Shown: positions 50,072 through 59,421, counted from the first letter of the stretch. The stretch: DNA of 64,000 nucleotides from Candidatus Roseilinea sp. (GCA_025055235.1 JANWYN010000070.1:1-64000); one strand, 5' to 3'. The notes: a model not told the origin generated them from the sequence alone. Made by a program: numbers and translations.

Positions 50072-52252
50072 ATGAGCCCGATCAGCGACGCTGTGACGCA
50101 TTCGACAAGCTCAGCGACAAGCTCAGCGACAAGTGTGACAACGAATCCGACGACCAACTCGGTCGCCAACGCGATGCCTCTGTCGCGCGAAAAGCTGCTG
50201 AGTATGTTGCGACAGATGCATCTCATCCGCGCCTTCGAGGAAGCTGCCGAACAGCAATACTTCGCCGGCAAGGTGCACGGCACGATGCACCTGTATATCG
50301 GCGAAGAAGCCGTGGCGGTCGGCTGCATCGCTGCCCTGGAGCCGCGCGACCAGATCACCAGCACCCATCGCGGCCACGGCCACGCCATCGCCAAAGGCCA
50401 AGCCGTGCGCGAGATGATGGCCGAACTGTTGGCCAAGCGCACCGGCGTGTGTCGTGGGTTGGGCGGCAGCATGCATATGGCCGATGTCGAACTGGGCAAC
50501 CTGGGCGCCAACGGGATCGTCGCCGGCGGCATGGGCAGCGCGGTGGGCGCGGCGCTCAGCGCGCACTTGCTGAAGACCGGCCGAGTGGTGATGTGCTTCT
50601 TCGGCGACGGCGCGGCCAACAACGGCAACTTTCACGAAACGCTCAACCTGGCTTCGATTTGGAAGCTGCCGGTGGTGTTCGTTTGCGAGAACAACCAGTA
50701 CGCCATGAGCATGCCTGCGCGCGAGGCGATTCCCGTGCGCGTGGCTGACCGCGCGGCTGCCTACGCCATGCCCGGCGTGCGCGTAGATGGCATGGATGTG
50801 CTGGCCGTGTACGCCGAGGCAAAGCGTGCTGTAGATCGCGCCCGCGCCGGCCAGGGGCCATCGCTCATCGAGGTGCTGACCTATCGTTACAGGGGCCACT
50901 CGCGCAGCGACAAACAGGTGTATCGCACCAAGCAGGAGGTCAAAGAATGGCAGGAGCGCGACCCCATCGCGCGCTTCGAAGCATGGTTGATCGAGAATGG
51001 GTTGATCGGGCGCGAGCAGGCCGACGCCATCCGCCAGGAGGTGCTGCGCGCCATCGAGGAGGCGGTGGCCTTTGCCGATGCGTCGCCCGAGCCTGATCCT
51101 GCTACGTTGCTGGACGAGGTGTATTACGAAGAGCCGGCCAACCGCACCGACCGCGCCTTGCGCGGCATCACCTTGCAACCCCCGGCGCCGTTCAACGGCC
51201 GGCCACTGCCCACCTGGTTCACGCACACGTTCGCGCAGCACGCCGGCAGCGAGCCACCGCCCGGCACACGCGAGCTGACCGGCAGCGAAGCCCTGCGCGA
51301 AGCGATGGCGCAAGCAATGGAGGCTGCCCCCAACGTCATCCTCATCGGCGAGGACATCGGCAAATACGGCGGCGCGTTCGGCGTCACGCTCGGCCTCTAC
51401 GACCGCTTCGGCCCGGAACGCGTGCGCGACACGCCCATCAGCGAGAACGCCATCGCCGGCGTGTCGTTCGGCGCCAGCATGACCGGCCTGGTGCCCATCG
51501 CCGAGTTCCAGTTTCAAGATTTCGTCACGTTGGCCATGGAGCAGATCGTGCTGCAGGCGGCCAAGGTGCGTTACATGTTCGGTGGGCGCACGATCTGCCA
51601 GATGGTGATTCGGCTGCCGGCCGGCAGCGGCACCGGCGCAGCGGCACAGCACAGCGAGAGCCTGGAGTCGTGGTTCGTCAACGTGCCCGGCCTCAAGGTC
51701 GTTGCACCCAGCACGCCCTATGACATGAAGGGCTTGCTGCTGGCGGCTATCGCCGATCAGAACCCGATCATCTTCGTCGAGCACAAACTGCTCTACAAAG
51801 CCAAGGGGCCGGTGCCGGAGCTGCCCTACATCGTGCCGATCGGCAAAGCGGTGGTGCGCCGCGAAGGGCGGCATCTCACCATCGTCGGCGCAAGCATCGC
51901 CGTGCCGCGCGCGTTGGGGGCCGCCGAGAATTTGGCCGGTGAGGGAATTGAGTGTGAAGTGATTGATCTGCGCACGCTCAAGCCGTATGACCTGCACACG
52001 ATTGTGCAATCGGTGAAGAAGACCGGCCGCCTGCTGATCGCGCATGAAGCGCCGCTCATCGGCGGCTATGGCGGTGAGATCGCCGCAGCAGTAGCGCAGA
52101 GCGAAGCATTCGCCTATCTGGAAGCACCGATCGTCCGGCTGGGTGGCGCTGATGCGCCGATGCCTTACAACCGCACAATGGAACGCGCGGCCACGCCACA
52201 AGTCGAGGACATCGTCGAGGCAGCGCGCAGGTTGGTGCGGTTGCAGGTGTAG
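50072..52252 (+). CDS. 2-oxoacid dehydrogenase E1, fused alpha and beta subunits
   Basis: A 726-residue thiamine-dependent E1 with alpha (about 38-355) and beta (about 400-726) subunits in one chain. The TPP motif is [17 protein letters not shown] (GDG at 178-180); the alpha part has the phosphorylation-loop-like [10 protein letters not shown]; the beta part starts [29 protein letters not shown]. It decarboxylates pyruvate, acetoin or a branched 2-oxoacid. Residues 10-21 ([10 protein letters not shown]) come from a duplicated TTCGACAAGCTCAG element, and homology starts at [12 protein letters not shown], so 50174 is an alternative start. TAATTT 6 nt before the first ATG hints at a leaderless message. 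Confidence 0.93.
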   Translation: MSPISDAVTHSTSSATSSATSVTTNPTTNSVANAMPLSREKLLSMLRQMHLIRAFEEAAEQQYFAGKVHGTMHLYIGEEAVAVGCIAALEPRDQITSTHRGHGHAIAKGQAVREMMAELLAKRTGVCRGLGGSMHMADVELGNLGANGIVAGGMGSAVGAALSAHLLKTGRVVMCFFGDGAANNGNFHETLNLASIWKLPVVFVCENNQYAMSMPAREAIPVRVADRAAAYAMPGVRVDGMDVLAVYAEAKRAVDRARAGQGPSLIEVLTYRYRGHSRSDKQVYRTKQEVKEWQERDPIARFEAWLIENGLIGREQADAIRQEVLRAIEEAVAFADASPEPDPATLLDEVYYEEPANRTDRALRGITLQPPAPFNGRPLPTWFTHTFAQHAGSEPPPGTRELTGSEALREAMAQAMEAAPNVILIGEDIGKYGGAFGVTLGLYDRFGPERVRDTPISENAIAGVSFGASMTGLVPIAEFQFQDFVTLAMEQIVLQAAKVRYMFGGRTICQMVIRLPAGSGTGAAAQHSESLESWFVNVPGLKVVAPSTPYDMKGLLLAAIADQNPIIFVEHKLLYKAKGPVPELPYIVPIGKAVVRREGRHLTIVGASIAVPRALGAAENLAGEGIECEVIDLRTLKPYDLHTIVQSVKKTGRLLIAHEAPLIGGYGGEIAAAVAQSEAFAYLEAPIVRLGGADAPMPYNRTMERAATPQVEDIVEAARRLVRLQV
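50101..50133. repeat. TTCGACAAGCTCAG element, copy 3, inside the E1 coding sequence
   Basis: TTCGACAAGCTCAG is followed by a second CGACAAGCTCAG and the start of a third CGACAAG. Here it is not palindromic but is a tandem 12-bp duplication that stays in frame and encodes Ser/Ala/Thr repeats. Confidence 0.6.
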
Positions 52253-52256
52253 TTAC

Positions 52257-52330
52257 GAGTTACAGGTTACGGGTTACAAGTTACAAGTTACAGGTTGCAG
52301 GTTGCAGGTTGGCTGCAGGTTCAGGTTGTG
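52257..52330 (+). repeat. Heptamer array, words AGTTACA and AGGTTGC
   Basis: Words run AGTTACA/GGTTACG/GGTTACA then change to AGGTTGC, AGGTTGC, AGGTTGG and GCAGGTTC. It fills the gap between the E1 and E2 genes; the E2 ATG follows 6 bp later. Confidence 0.88.
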
Positions 52331-52336
52331 GGTGAT

Positions 52337-53761
52337 ATGCCGACGCCGATCATCATGCCCAAGTTCGAGATGGCCCAGGAGAGCGGGACCATCGCGCGCT
52401 GGCTGAAGCGCGCCGGCGAAACGGTGACCAAGGGTGAGGCCGTGCTCGAAGTGGAGACCGACAAGATCACCATGGAGGTCGAGTCGCCGGCCGATGGCGT
52501 GCTGAGCGCGATCTTGGTCGAAGCCGGAGCAACCGTACCTATCGGCCAACCCATCGCTTACATTGCTGCGCACGGCGAAGTCGCACCTGCCGTGGAGACG
52601 CCGGCTGCACAAGATGCGTCGCCAAACGCCAAGCGCAAAGTGCAAGGTGAAAGCCGCGCGACGCCCATCGCGCAAAAGCTGGCCGAGGAACACGGCGTTG
52701 ACCTCGGCCAAGTGGTTGGCACAGGGCGCGATGGGCAAATCACGCGCCAGGACGTGGAGGCATTTCTGGCGCAGCGCGAGCGCAACGGCGCGGGTGAAGC
52801 GAAGCCGGCTGCCGTGCCTGCTGCCCGCCGGCTGGCGCGCGAGCTGAACGTTGACCTGCGCCGGGTGAGCGGCAGCGGGCCGGGCGGGCGCATCCAATCG
52901 TCCGACGTGGAACGCGCCGCGGCAGCGCAGCGCGAATCGGGCATGCAGCGCACCGACGCGAACGCGCAGCCCACGACTCACGGCTCACAACTCACAGCTC
53001 ATAGCTCACAGCCTACAGCTCATAGCTCACCGCTCACGGCTCACAGCTTGCAGCCCACCGCTCACAGCCCCGCCGTGCGTCGCGTGCTGCCGCTCACCGG
53101 CATGCGCCGCACCATCGCGCAGCGCATGAGCCAAAGCACCCGCGAGGCGCCGCAGTTCAGCCTGAGCGCGGACGTGAACATGGCGCGCGCGCTGGCCGTG
53201 GTGGAAGACTGGCGGGCAACGCAGACGGAGGGCCAACCCAAACTCACCTTGACCGCGCTGCTGGTGAAGGTATGCGCCTGGGCGTTGCAGCGCAACCCGG
53301 CTTTGAACGCCGGCTTCGAAAATGAAGCCATCGTCGAATGGGCCGACGTGAACATCGGCGTTGCGGTTGCGCTCGACGAGGGGTTGATCGTGCCGGTGAT
53401 CCATCACGCCGACCGGCTGAGCTTGATTGAGATCGCCGCGCGGCTGAACGACTTGACGGCACGCGGCCGCGCCGGCCAGTTGCAATTGTCCGACGTGCAA
53501 GGCGGCACGTTCACGCTATCCAACCTGGGCATGTTCGCTGTGGATCGCTTCACGGCCATCGTCAACCCGCCGCAGGCGGCCATCCTGGCCGTTGGGCGAG
53601 CTGCCAAACGCATGATCGTGGATGAGCAGGATCGCACGGTCGTCGCGCCGGTCGCCACGCTGACCGTCAGCGCGGATCATCGCATTGTGGACGGCGCGCA
53701 GGTGGGGCGCTTTCTGGGTGATTTGCAGCGCGGGCTGGAGCGGCCCGGCTTGCTGCTATGA
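52337..53761 (+). CDS. 2-oxoacid dehydrogenase E2 (dihydrolipoamide acyltransferase) with two E3-binding domains
   Basis: A 474-residue E2. Lipoyl domain: residues 1-78 with lipoyl Lys43 in ETDKITMEV. Two peripheral-subunit-binding domains follow, about 107-145 (ATPIAQKLAEEHGVDLGQVVGTGRDGQI) and 158-196 (AVPAARRLARELNVDLRRVSGSGPGGRI). Residues 211-246 are a low-complexity linker encoded by a heptamer array. The catalytic domain starts about 250 with LTGMRRTIAQRM and has the active-site His near 448 (SADHRIVDG). Two binding domains with one lipoyl domain is uncommon. E1 lies directly upstream; no E3 gene is in the window. Confidence 0.94.
   Translation: MPTPIIMPKFEMAQESGTIARWLKRAGETVTKGEAVLEVETDKITMEVESPADGVLSAILVEAGATVPIGQPIAYIAAHGEVAPAVETPAAQDASPNAKRKVQGESRATPIAQKLAEEHGVDLGQVVGTGRDGQITRQDVEAFLAQRERNGAGEAKPAAVPAARRLARELNVDLRRVSGSGPGGRIQSSDVERAAAAQRESGMQRTDANAQPTTHGSQLTAHSSQPTAHSSPLTAHSLQPTAHSPAVRRVLPLTGMRRTIAQRMSQSTREAPQFSLSADVNMARALAVVEDWRATQTEGQPKLTLTALLVKVCAWALQRNPALNAGFENEAIVEWADVNIGVAVALDEGLIVPVIHHADRLSLIEIAARLNDLTARGRAGQLQLSDVQGGTFTLSNLGMFAVDRFTAIVNPPQAAILAVGRAAKRMIVDEQDRTVVAPVATLTVSADHRIVDGAQVGRFLGDLQRGLERPGLLL
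52968..53076 (+). repeat. Heptamer array translated in frame as the E2 linker, words GGCTCAC/AGCTCAT
   Basis: Words CGACTCA, CGGCTCA, CAACTCA, CAGCTCA, TAGCTCA, CAGCCTA, CAGCTCA, TAGCTCA, CCGCTCA, CGGCTCA, CAGCTTG, CAGCCCA, CCGCTCA continue without a stop. Because three words make 21 bases, the protein repeats every seven residues (LTAHSSQ, PTAHSSP, LTAHSLQ, PTAHSPA). The same word occurs in the intergenic array at 42303-42421. Confidence 0.92.
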
Positions 53762-53791
53762 GTGACTGAAAAGCAAGAAGAGGAGGGCAGG

Positions 53792-54694
53792 ATGACTGAG
53801 GTTCATGCGCACAAGCGCAAAGTCCCGTTCTGGTCGAGCGATGGCCCCTGGATCTGGCTGCTGCCGGTCATCATCTTGTTGGTGATCTACAGCGTCTATC
53901 CGTTCATCTTCAACATCATCATCAGCTTCCATCGCTTCGACCCGATGGAGAAAGCGTTCCGCTGGAACTTCCCGGCCAACTGGGTAGACCTGTTCACCAA
54001 CAGTGACTTTCTCAAAGCGTTCCGCATCACCTTCACTCTCGGTGCCATTGCGCTGATCGTCGAGCTGGTGCTGGGGATTGCAATCGCACTGGCGTTCGAC
54101 CGCAGCCGGGTAAAGCTGCGCGGGCTGTGGCAATCGTTGTTCATCCTGCCGATGGTGGTGCCGCCGGTGATCGCCGGGTTGATGTTTCGCTTCCTGCAGA
54201 ACGCCGACTACGGCATCATCTCCAACATCCTCTATGCGCTGGGCGTCATCGAGCGATCCGAACCGCTGATCGGCGGCACCGGACGCAACGTGTTGCTGGC
54301 CATCTTGATCGCCGACGTTTGGCAGTGGACGCCGTTCGTCGCGTTGATCGTGCTGGCCGGTCTGAAGGCGCTGCCGCACGAGCCGCTGGAGGCCGCCATC
54401 GTGGACGGCGCAAACCGCTGGCAACTGTTCTGGGAGGTGAAGCTGCCGCTGCTGCGCGGCGTGCTCGCCGTCGTCATCTTGTTCCGCATCGTGGATCTGT
54501 TGCGCCTGTTCGACTACGTCGCGATCATGACCAGCGGCGGGCCGGGGGGCAACTCCGAGACGATCAGCCATTATGCCTATCGCATGCACAAAAGCATCGA
54601 GTGGGGCATGGTGTCGGTGGTCGGCATCGTGGTGCTCGTCCTGGCCATCGTCGTCACGAACGCCTATATGCGCGTGTTCAAAGTGAAGTTCTGA
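53792..54694 (+). CDS. Sugar ABC transporter permease (MalF-type)
   Basis: A 300-residue permease of the carbohydrate-uptake type 1 family with six membrane segments starting PWIWLLPVIILLVIYSVYPF, and the EAA loop EPLEAAIVDGANRWQLFWEVKLPLL. The start is the ATG with GAGGAGGG upstream; an in-frame GTG ten codons before is less likely. With the next gene it makes the membrane channel of a sugar or polyol importer. Confidence 0.94.
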   Translation: MTEVHAHKRKVPFWSSDGPWIWLLPVIILLVIYSVYPFIFNIIISFHRFDPMEKAFRWNFPANWVDLFTNSDFLKAFRITFTLGAIALIVELVLGIAIALAFDRSRVKLRGLWQSLFILPMVVPPVIAGLMFRFLQNADYGIISNILYALGVIERSEPLIGGTGRNVLLAILIADVWQWTPFVALIVLAGLKALPHEPLEAAIVDGANRWQLFWEVKLPLLRGVLAVVILFRIVDLLRLFDYVAIMTSGGPGGNSETISHYAYRMHKSIEWGMVSVVGIVVLVLAIVVTNAYMRVFKVKF

Positions 54695-54725
54695 TGCGGA
54701 AGACCGCCGAGGAGGATATGAGGCA

Positions 54726-55721
54726 ATGGCAGTCACACAACTTCCAGCCACCGGAGTTGCTAAGCCGCAAACGACGCAGGCGGCGCGAACGGCGCGCGCC
54801 CGCCACCGGCGCGAAAGCATTGTGCAGACGTCGGTCGCCGCGCTCATCGCGCTGATCTTCTTCTCGCCCATCATCTATTGGTTTCTGGTGTCGGTGAAGC
54901 CGTTGCCCTATACCATGACTTGGCCGCCGGTCATTCTCTCTGAGCCGATCTTCGATTGGTATGAGGTCGTGGTGTTGGGCATGGATCCGAACGTCGGCGC
55001 GAAGACCGGCATCGTGTTCAACGGCGCAGCCGGCGATTACTACGTCATCCCCTCCTTGGTCAACAGCATCCTGATCGGCGTGCTGAGCACGATCATCTCG
55101 GTAGGGATTGCCACGCCGGCTGCCTATGCGCTCAGCCGATTTCATTTCAAACGGCGCAGCAGCCTGATCGCGTGGATCCTGAGCACGCGCATGATGCCGC
55201 CGGTGGTGGCGATGTTCCCGCTCTTCTGGCTATACACGCAAGCGGATCAGCGCGTGTTCTCCGCGATCTTTGGGCGCGGGACGAGCGTGCTCTACGACTC
55301 GTTGTTGGGCGTGTTGCTCGTCCACGTCGTCATCAACTTGCCGCTGAGCACGCTACTGCTGAAGAGCTTCTTCGACGATATCCCCACCGACCTAGACGAA
55401 GCGGCGATGGTGGACGGGTGCACGCGCTGGCAAGCCTTCAGCAAGGTGATTTGGCACTACGCTCTGCCCGGCATGGCAGCAGCGGCCATCCTCGCCTTCA
55501 TCACGTCGTGGAACGAGTTCCTGCTCACGCTCACCGTCACGCGCACGCAGTTCCGCACTGTGCCGGTGTTCGGCTCCACGTTCGACGTGTCGGCGGCCGG
55601 CACGGAGTGGGGCGCACTGGCCGCCGTCAGCACGACGGCCATGGTGCCGGTGTTCATCTTCGTGCTCATCGTGCAGCGCAACCTGGTGCGCGGCCTCACA
55701 ATGGGTGCCATCAAAGGCTGA
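54726..55721 (+). CDS. Sugar ABC transporter permease (MalG-type)
   Basis: A 331-residue partner permease with a 30-residue cytoplasmic N-terminus, six membrane segments and the EAA loop DLDEAAMVDGCTRWQAFSKVIWHYALPG. A larger than usual periplasmic loop lies between segments 1 and 2 (about residues 60-105). No ATPase gene is in this operon, so a shared MsmX/UgpC-type ATPase from elsewhere probably powers it. Confidence 0.94.
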   Translation: MAVTQLPATGVAKPQTTQAARTARARHRRESIVQTSVAALIALIFFSPIIYWFLVSVKPLPYTMTWPPVILSEPIFDWYEVVVLGMDPNVGAKTGIVFNGAAGDYYVIPSLVNSILIGVLSTIISVGIATPAAYALSRFHFKRRSSLIAWILSTRMMPPVVAMFPLFWLYTQADQRVFSAIFGRGTSVLYDSLLGVLLVHVVINLPLSTLLLKSFFDDIPTDLDEAAMVDGCTRWQAFSKVIWHYALPGMAAAAILAFITSWNEFLLTLTVTRTQFRTVPVFGSTFDVSAAGTEWGALAAVSTTAMVPVFIFVLIVQRNLVRGLTMGAIKG

Positions 55722-55779
55722 CGTTGTGTCGCGGGGCGTGAACGCGCTCCGCGGCTGGCGAAACCACATTTAGGAGGTG

Positions 55780-55824
55780 ATGCCTGTCAGGAGTAAGCGC
55801 TTCTTTTTCTATCACCCCGAGTAA
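55780..55824 (+). CDS. Possible 14-codon leader ORF
   Basis: A very strong ribosome site (TAGGAGGTG) directly precedes an ATG that opens a 14-codon frame (MPVRSKRFFFYHPE, then TAA), ending 42 bp before the binding-protein start. A GC-rich hairpin (GCGGGGCG...CGCTCCGC) lies upstream. It could be a translated leader or a remnant of a gene end. No homology is recognised. Confidence 0.3.
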   Translation: MPVRSKRFFFYHPE

Positions 55825-55866
55825 CCCCAAGCAGTGTTTGCAAGTTCAGTTGAGGAGGAAATGGAA

Positions 55867-57426
55867 ATGAACGAACGAGATCGTCAGCAACGCGTGTACG
55901 TCGCCAAGATGGCCGAGAAGCTGCGCGCCGGCAAGATCAGCCGCCGCGAATTCATCCGCGCCGCCGCGCTGGCCGGCTTCGGGTTCAGCAGCGCGTGGTA
56001 CTTGGGCGGTTGCGCGCCGGCGCGTCCGGCAGCGCCGGCTGCTACTGCTGCGCCCGAAGCGCCCAAAGCAGATGCTGCCACCGGCAGCCTCACCCCCCAG
56101 CAACAGTTCCTCAAGGAGGTCGGCGGCAAGTTCAAGGGCACGCGCATCAAGATCGTCTCCGAAAACACCTCGCCCGGCCTGGTCATCAGCAAGTTGATGA
56201 AAGAAGAGTTCACGCCGTTGACCGGCATCGAGGTGGACTGGGAGATCGTGCCGCTCGATCAGGTGCTGGCCAAAACCATCCAGGACACTGTGGTGGGCGC
56301 GACCGGCGGCAAGGGGCAAAGCGACATCTACTATTGGGACCAGGCCTGGCTTGGCCGCTTCGTGAACGACTCCATCCCCGTTGACGAACTGCTAGCCAAG
56401 ACCGACCTGGCCTACCCAGACTATAACTTCGACGACTTCCTGCCGCAACTCGTCCGCGACATCGCCAGCTACAAGGGCACCAAGATCGGCGTGCCGTTCG
56501 ACATCCCGATCTTCATCATGATGTATCGCAAGGACATCCTCGACGAGCTGAAGCTGAAGGTGCCGACCACGATGCAGGAGTACATGGATGTCGTCAAGGC
56601 CATCCACGAGGCCAAGAGCGGCGAGGGCATCATGGGCACGGTCGGCCAGTGGAAGTCCGGCCACTACGCCCTGCAGTGTGACGCCACGGCCTGGATGTGG
56701 TCGCATGGCGGCGCGCACTTCGACGCCGACGGCAAGCCCATCTACACGATCGAGGAGAACGTCGAAGGCATGCGCTACATGATGGAGCTGGGCAAGTATA
56801 TGGACCCCGGCGTGACCGGATGGGACTGGGGCGGCCAGGGAGATGCCTTCACCCAAGGCAAGGCCGGCATCTTCATCTCGTGGGGCGAGTTCTTCCCCGG
56901 CTTCGACGATCCCTCGCGCAGCAAGGTCGTCGGCCTCGTGGAGCCGGCCGATTGCCCCAAGGAGATCAAGCTGCGCCCGCGCGAGCAGTGCGGCTACGAC
57001 GAGACGCCCGGCATCAGCCACCAAGGCGGCTCGTGCTTGGCCATCAGCAAATATGCGCCCAACCCCGACGCGGCCTGGATCTTCTTGCAGTGGGCCACCA
57101 GCGCCGACCTGACCGCGCGCGCCAACGCGCAAGGCGCCAACGTGCCCATCCGCGCCAGCAACTACACCGATCCGCGCGTACTGGCGAACAACAAGGTCGT
57201 GCCCGGCACTACGCGCCACTTCGAGGTGACCAAGCGCGCCATCGAGACGCGCATGGGCACCGAGCCACACCTGCCGCAGTGGGCTGCGCTGGCCAACGAC
57301 GTGAACGCCGTCGAGTACGGCAAGATGACCACTAAGCAGCAGAGCATCGAGGACACCCTGAAGGCCATTCAGGAGAAGACCGAGAAGGCGCTGCAGGCCA
57401 TGCGCGAGTACGGCGTCGTCGCCTAG
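55867..57426 (+). CDS. Sugar ABC transporter substrate-binding lipoprotein (family 1)
   Basis: A 519-residue extracytoplasmic binding protein. The N-terminus has a long basic leader with a twin-arginine motif (SRREFIRAAALAGFGF) and a lipobox at Cys49 (LGGC), then an Ala/Pro linker and an SBP_bac_1 fold (GIEVDWEIVPLDQVLAKTIQD, FDIPIFIMMYRKDIL, GKAGIFISWGEFFPGF). ATG at 55861 is an alternative start; 55867 has better spacing to GAGGAGG. It supplies ligand to the two permeases upstream. Confidence 0.94.
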   Translation: MNERDRQQRVYVAKMAEKLRAGKISRREFIRAAALAGFGFSSAWYLGGCAPARPAAPAATAAPEAPKADAATGSLTPQQQFLKEVGGKFKGTRIKIVSENTSPGLVISKLMKEEFTPLTGIEVDWEIVPLDQVLAKTIQDTVVGATGGKGQSDIYYWDQAWLGRFVNDSIPVDELLAKTDLAYPDYNFDDFLPQLVRDIASYKGTKIGVPFDIPIFIMMYRKDILDELKLKVPTTMQEYMDVVKAIHEAKSGEGIMGTVGQWKSGHYALQCDATAWMWSHGGAHFDADGKPIYTIEENVEGMRYMMELGKYMDPGVTGWDWGGQGDAFTQGKAGIFISWGEFFPGFDDPSRSKVVGLVEPADCPKEIKLRPREQCGYDETPGISHQGGSCLAISKYAPNPDAAWIFLQWATSADLTARANAQGANVPIRASNYTDPRVLANNKVVPGTTRHFEVTKRAIETRMGTEPHLPQWAALANDVNAVEYGKMTTKQQSIEDTLKAIQEKTEKALQAMREYGVVA

Positions 57427-57448
57427 AGGCTGTCATCCGCGTTCTGTT

Positions 57449-57487
57449 GCGCTCCCGGTTCCCGCGCTCGCGAGGAACTGGGAGCGC
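57449..57487 (+). terminator. Hairpin between binding-protein and kinase genes
   Basis: Arms GCGCTCCCGGTTCC and GGAACTGGGAGCGC (13 of 14 pairs) with an 11-nt loop lie 22 bp after the stop and end 10 bp before the kinase ATG. There is no U tract, so it probably limits read-through or protects the upstream mRNA. Confidence 0.5.
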
Positions 57488-57497
57488 TCCCCGTTCC

Positions 57498-59027
57498 ATG
57501 TCGAACTCCTTCGTCATCGGCGTAGATAGCAGCACCACTTCGTGCAAGGCGATCGCCTGGGACCGCCGGGGCCGCGCGCTGGCCGAGGGGCGCGCCTCGT
57601 TTCAACTCCTCTCGCCACAGCTCGGCTGGTATGAGCAGGACGCCGAGCGTTGGTGGGATGGGCTGGCGTGCGCGCTGCGCGACCTCGGCACACAACTCGA
57701 CCTGAGCCGCGCCGAGGCAATTTGCCTGACGCACCAGCGCGAGACGTTCGTGCCGGTGGATCGCAACGGCTGCCCGATCCGCAACGCCATCACCTGGATG
57801 GACGAACGTAGCCGGCCGCAACTGGCCGACGTGGAGCGGCGGATCGGCAAGGAGCACTTCCATCGCATCAGCGGCAAGCCGCTCTCGGTCACCGTCTCGA
57901 TGACCAAGATGCTGTGGCTTCAGCAGCACGAACCGGACATCCTGCGCCGTGCCCACAAGATCCTCGATGTCCATGCTTTTTTGGTGCATCGCATGACCGG
58001 CCACTACCGCACCAGCCCGGCCTGCGCCGATCCCACCGGTCTGCTGGACATGCGCAGCGGAACGTGGTCGCACGAGATCGTCGAGGCCAGCGGCCTGCGT
58101 GAAGATCAACTCAGCGAACTCGTGCCGGTGGGGCAGGAGATCGGCCGCGTAACTGCCGAGGCGGCTGCGGCAACCGGCCTGCCGCAAGGCTTACCTGTGA
58201 TCGCCGGCTTGGGCGACGGCCAATCGGCCGGGCTCGGCGCGAACATCACTACACCCGACCGCGCCTACCTGAACCTTGGCACGTGCATCATCGGCGGCTT
58301 CTTCAGCCCGACATATGTGTGCGACTTGGCCTTCCGCACCATGAACGCGCCGCTGCCCGGCGCCTATTTCCTGGAGCATGCGCTGAAGGGCGGGGTGTTC
58401 ACCATCAGTTGGTTCGTGGAGAAGTTCGCGCACGACCTGCGCCAGACGAACTTGCCACTCGTGCCGGAAGAGATTTTGGAAGCAGCAGCGGCCAAGCTGC
58501 CGCCCGGCAGCGCCGGCCTGGTGCTGGTGCCGTATTGGAACAACGTGATGAACCCGTACTGGGATCCGGCGGCGACCGGCATCGTCATCGGTTGGACCGG
58601 CGCGCACGGCCGCGAGCACTTCTACCGCGCCATCCTGGAGGGCATCGCCTTCGAACAACGGCTGGCCGGCGACGCCGTGATGAAGGCCACCGGCGTGCAA
58701 CTCCACGAATACATCACAATGGGCGGCGGCAGCAAGAGCGCCTTGTGGTGCCAGATCATGGCCGACGTGACGCATGTGCCGGTCGTCCGCGCCGAGACGG
58801 CCGAGGCGACCTGCCTGGGCGCCGGCATCCTCGCCGCGGCTGCTGCCGGTTGGTATCCCGACATCCAGACCGCTGCAGCAGCGATGACGCGCACCGGCCG
58901 GCGCTTCGACCCGCGCCCGGAGGTCGGCGCGCAATACGACAAGCTCTACAGCGACGTATATGTCCATCTCTTCCCAGCGATCCGGCCTTACGTGGATCGC
59001 TTGACCGAACTCACCCGCGACGAGTGA
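57498..59027 (+). CDS. FGGY-family carbohydrate kinase
   Basis: A 509-residue FGGY kinase. ATP/substrate-binding motifs are VIGVDSSTTSCKAIAWD at the N-terminus, the catalytic-Asp region DERSRPQ / GLGDGQSAGLGAN, and the C-terminal FGGY-type signature YITMGGGSKSALWCQIMADV. It phosphorylates a pentulose or polyol taken up by the transporter. The ATG giving MSNSFVIGVDSS is used; the frame extends 17 codons upstream through the hairpin. It differs from the second FGGY kinase at 61560, so the operon may handle two substrates or two steps. Confidence 0.92.
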   Translation: MSNSFVIGVDSSTTSCKAIAWDRRGRALAEGRASFQLLSPQLGWYEQDAERWWDGLACALRDLGTQLDLSRAEAICLTHQRETFVPVDRNGCPIRNAITWMDERSRPQLADVERRIGKEHFHRISGKPLSVTVSMTKMLWLQQHEPDILRRAHKILDVHAFLVHRMTGHYRTSPACADPTGLLDMRSGTWSHEIVEASGLREDQLSELVPVGQEIGRVTAEAAAATGLPQGLPVIAGLGDGQSAGLGANITTPDRAYLNLGTCIIGGFFSPTYVCDLAFRTMNAPLPGAYFLEHALKGGVFTISWFVEKFAHDLRQTNLPLVPEEILEAAAAKLPPGSAGLVLVPYWNNVMNPYWDPAATGIVIGWTGAHGREHFYRAILEGIAFEQRLAGDAVMKATGVQLHEYITMGGGSKSALWCQIMADVTHVPVVRAETAEATCLGAGILAAAAAGWYPDIQTAAAAMTRTGRRFDPRPEVGAQYDKLYSDVYVHLFPAIRPYVDRLTELTRDE

Positions 59028-59032
59028 CGAGC

Positions 59033-59419
59033 ATGGGCGTGATTCACCGGCAGCGCAACGCCACGGGCACCTGGGACTACGCCACCGTCAAGGCGCGCGT
59101 GTATGAGGGCGGTGCTGCGCCTGGCGCCGTGCGCCGCATCCTGATCGGGCGCGACGAGGGCGCGCACGACTTCATCATTCGCTACTTCACCATTCCCCCC
59201 GGCGGCCACTCGTCCTACGAAAGCCATGCCCACCCTCACGGCGTGATCATCGTGCAGGGCGGTGGCCAGGTGTTGCTCGGCGACACATGGCATCCCATCG
59301 GCGTCGGTGACGCCGTGTTCATCGCGCCGCACGAGATTCACCAGTTCAAAGCCTCGCCCGATCAACCGCTGGGCTTTATTTGTGTGATCCCGCCGAAGAA
59401 GGAGGATGGGCCGCCCTAG
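59033..59419 (+). CDS. Cupin-domain protein
   Basis: A 128-residue cupin with metal-ligand motif GGHSSYESHAHPHGVIIVQGGG and second motif DAVFIAPHEIHQFKASPDQPLGFICV. Its position, 5 bp after the kinase and 2 bp before the dehydrogenase, makes it part of the sugar operon, perhaps as an isomerase or epimerase-like accessory. The start codon is the ATG after GAGTGACGAGC. Confidence 0.87.
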   Translation: MGVIHRQRNATGTWDYATVKARVYEGGAAPGAVRRILIGRDEGAHDFIIRYFTIPPGGHSSYESHAHPHGVIIVQGGGQVLLGDTWHPIGVGDAVFIAPHEIHQFKASPDQPLGFICVIPPKKEDGPP

Positions 59420-59421
59420 TC

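Noticed and set aside
50123-52201. A 692-codon open frame on the minus strand opposite the E1 fusion gene
   Set aside because: Antisense shadow of a well-supported gene with TPP motifs; no domain or ribosome site in the minus frame.
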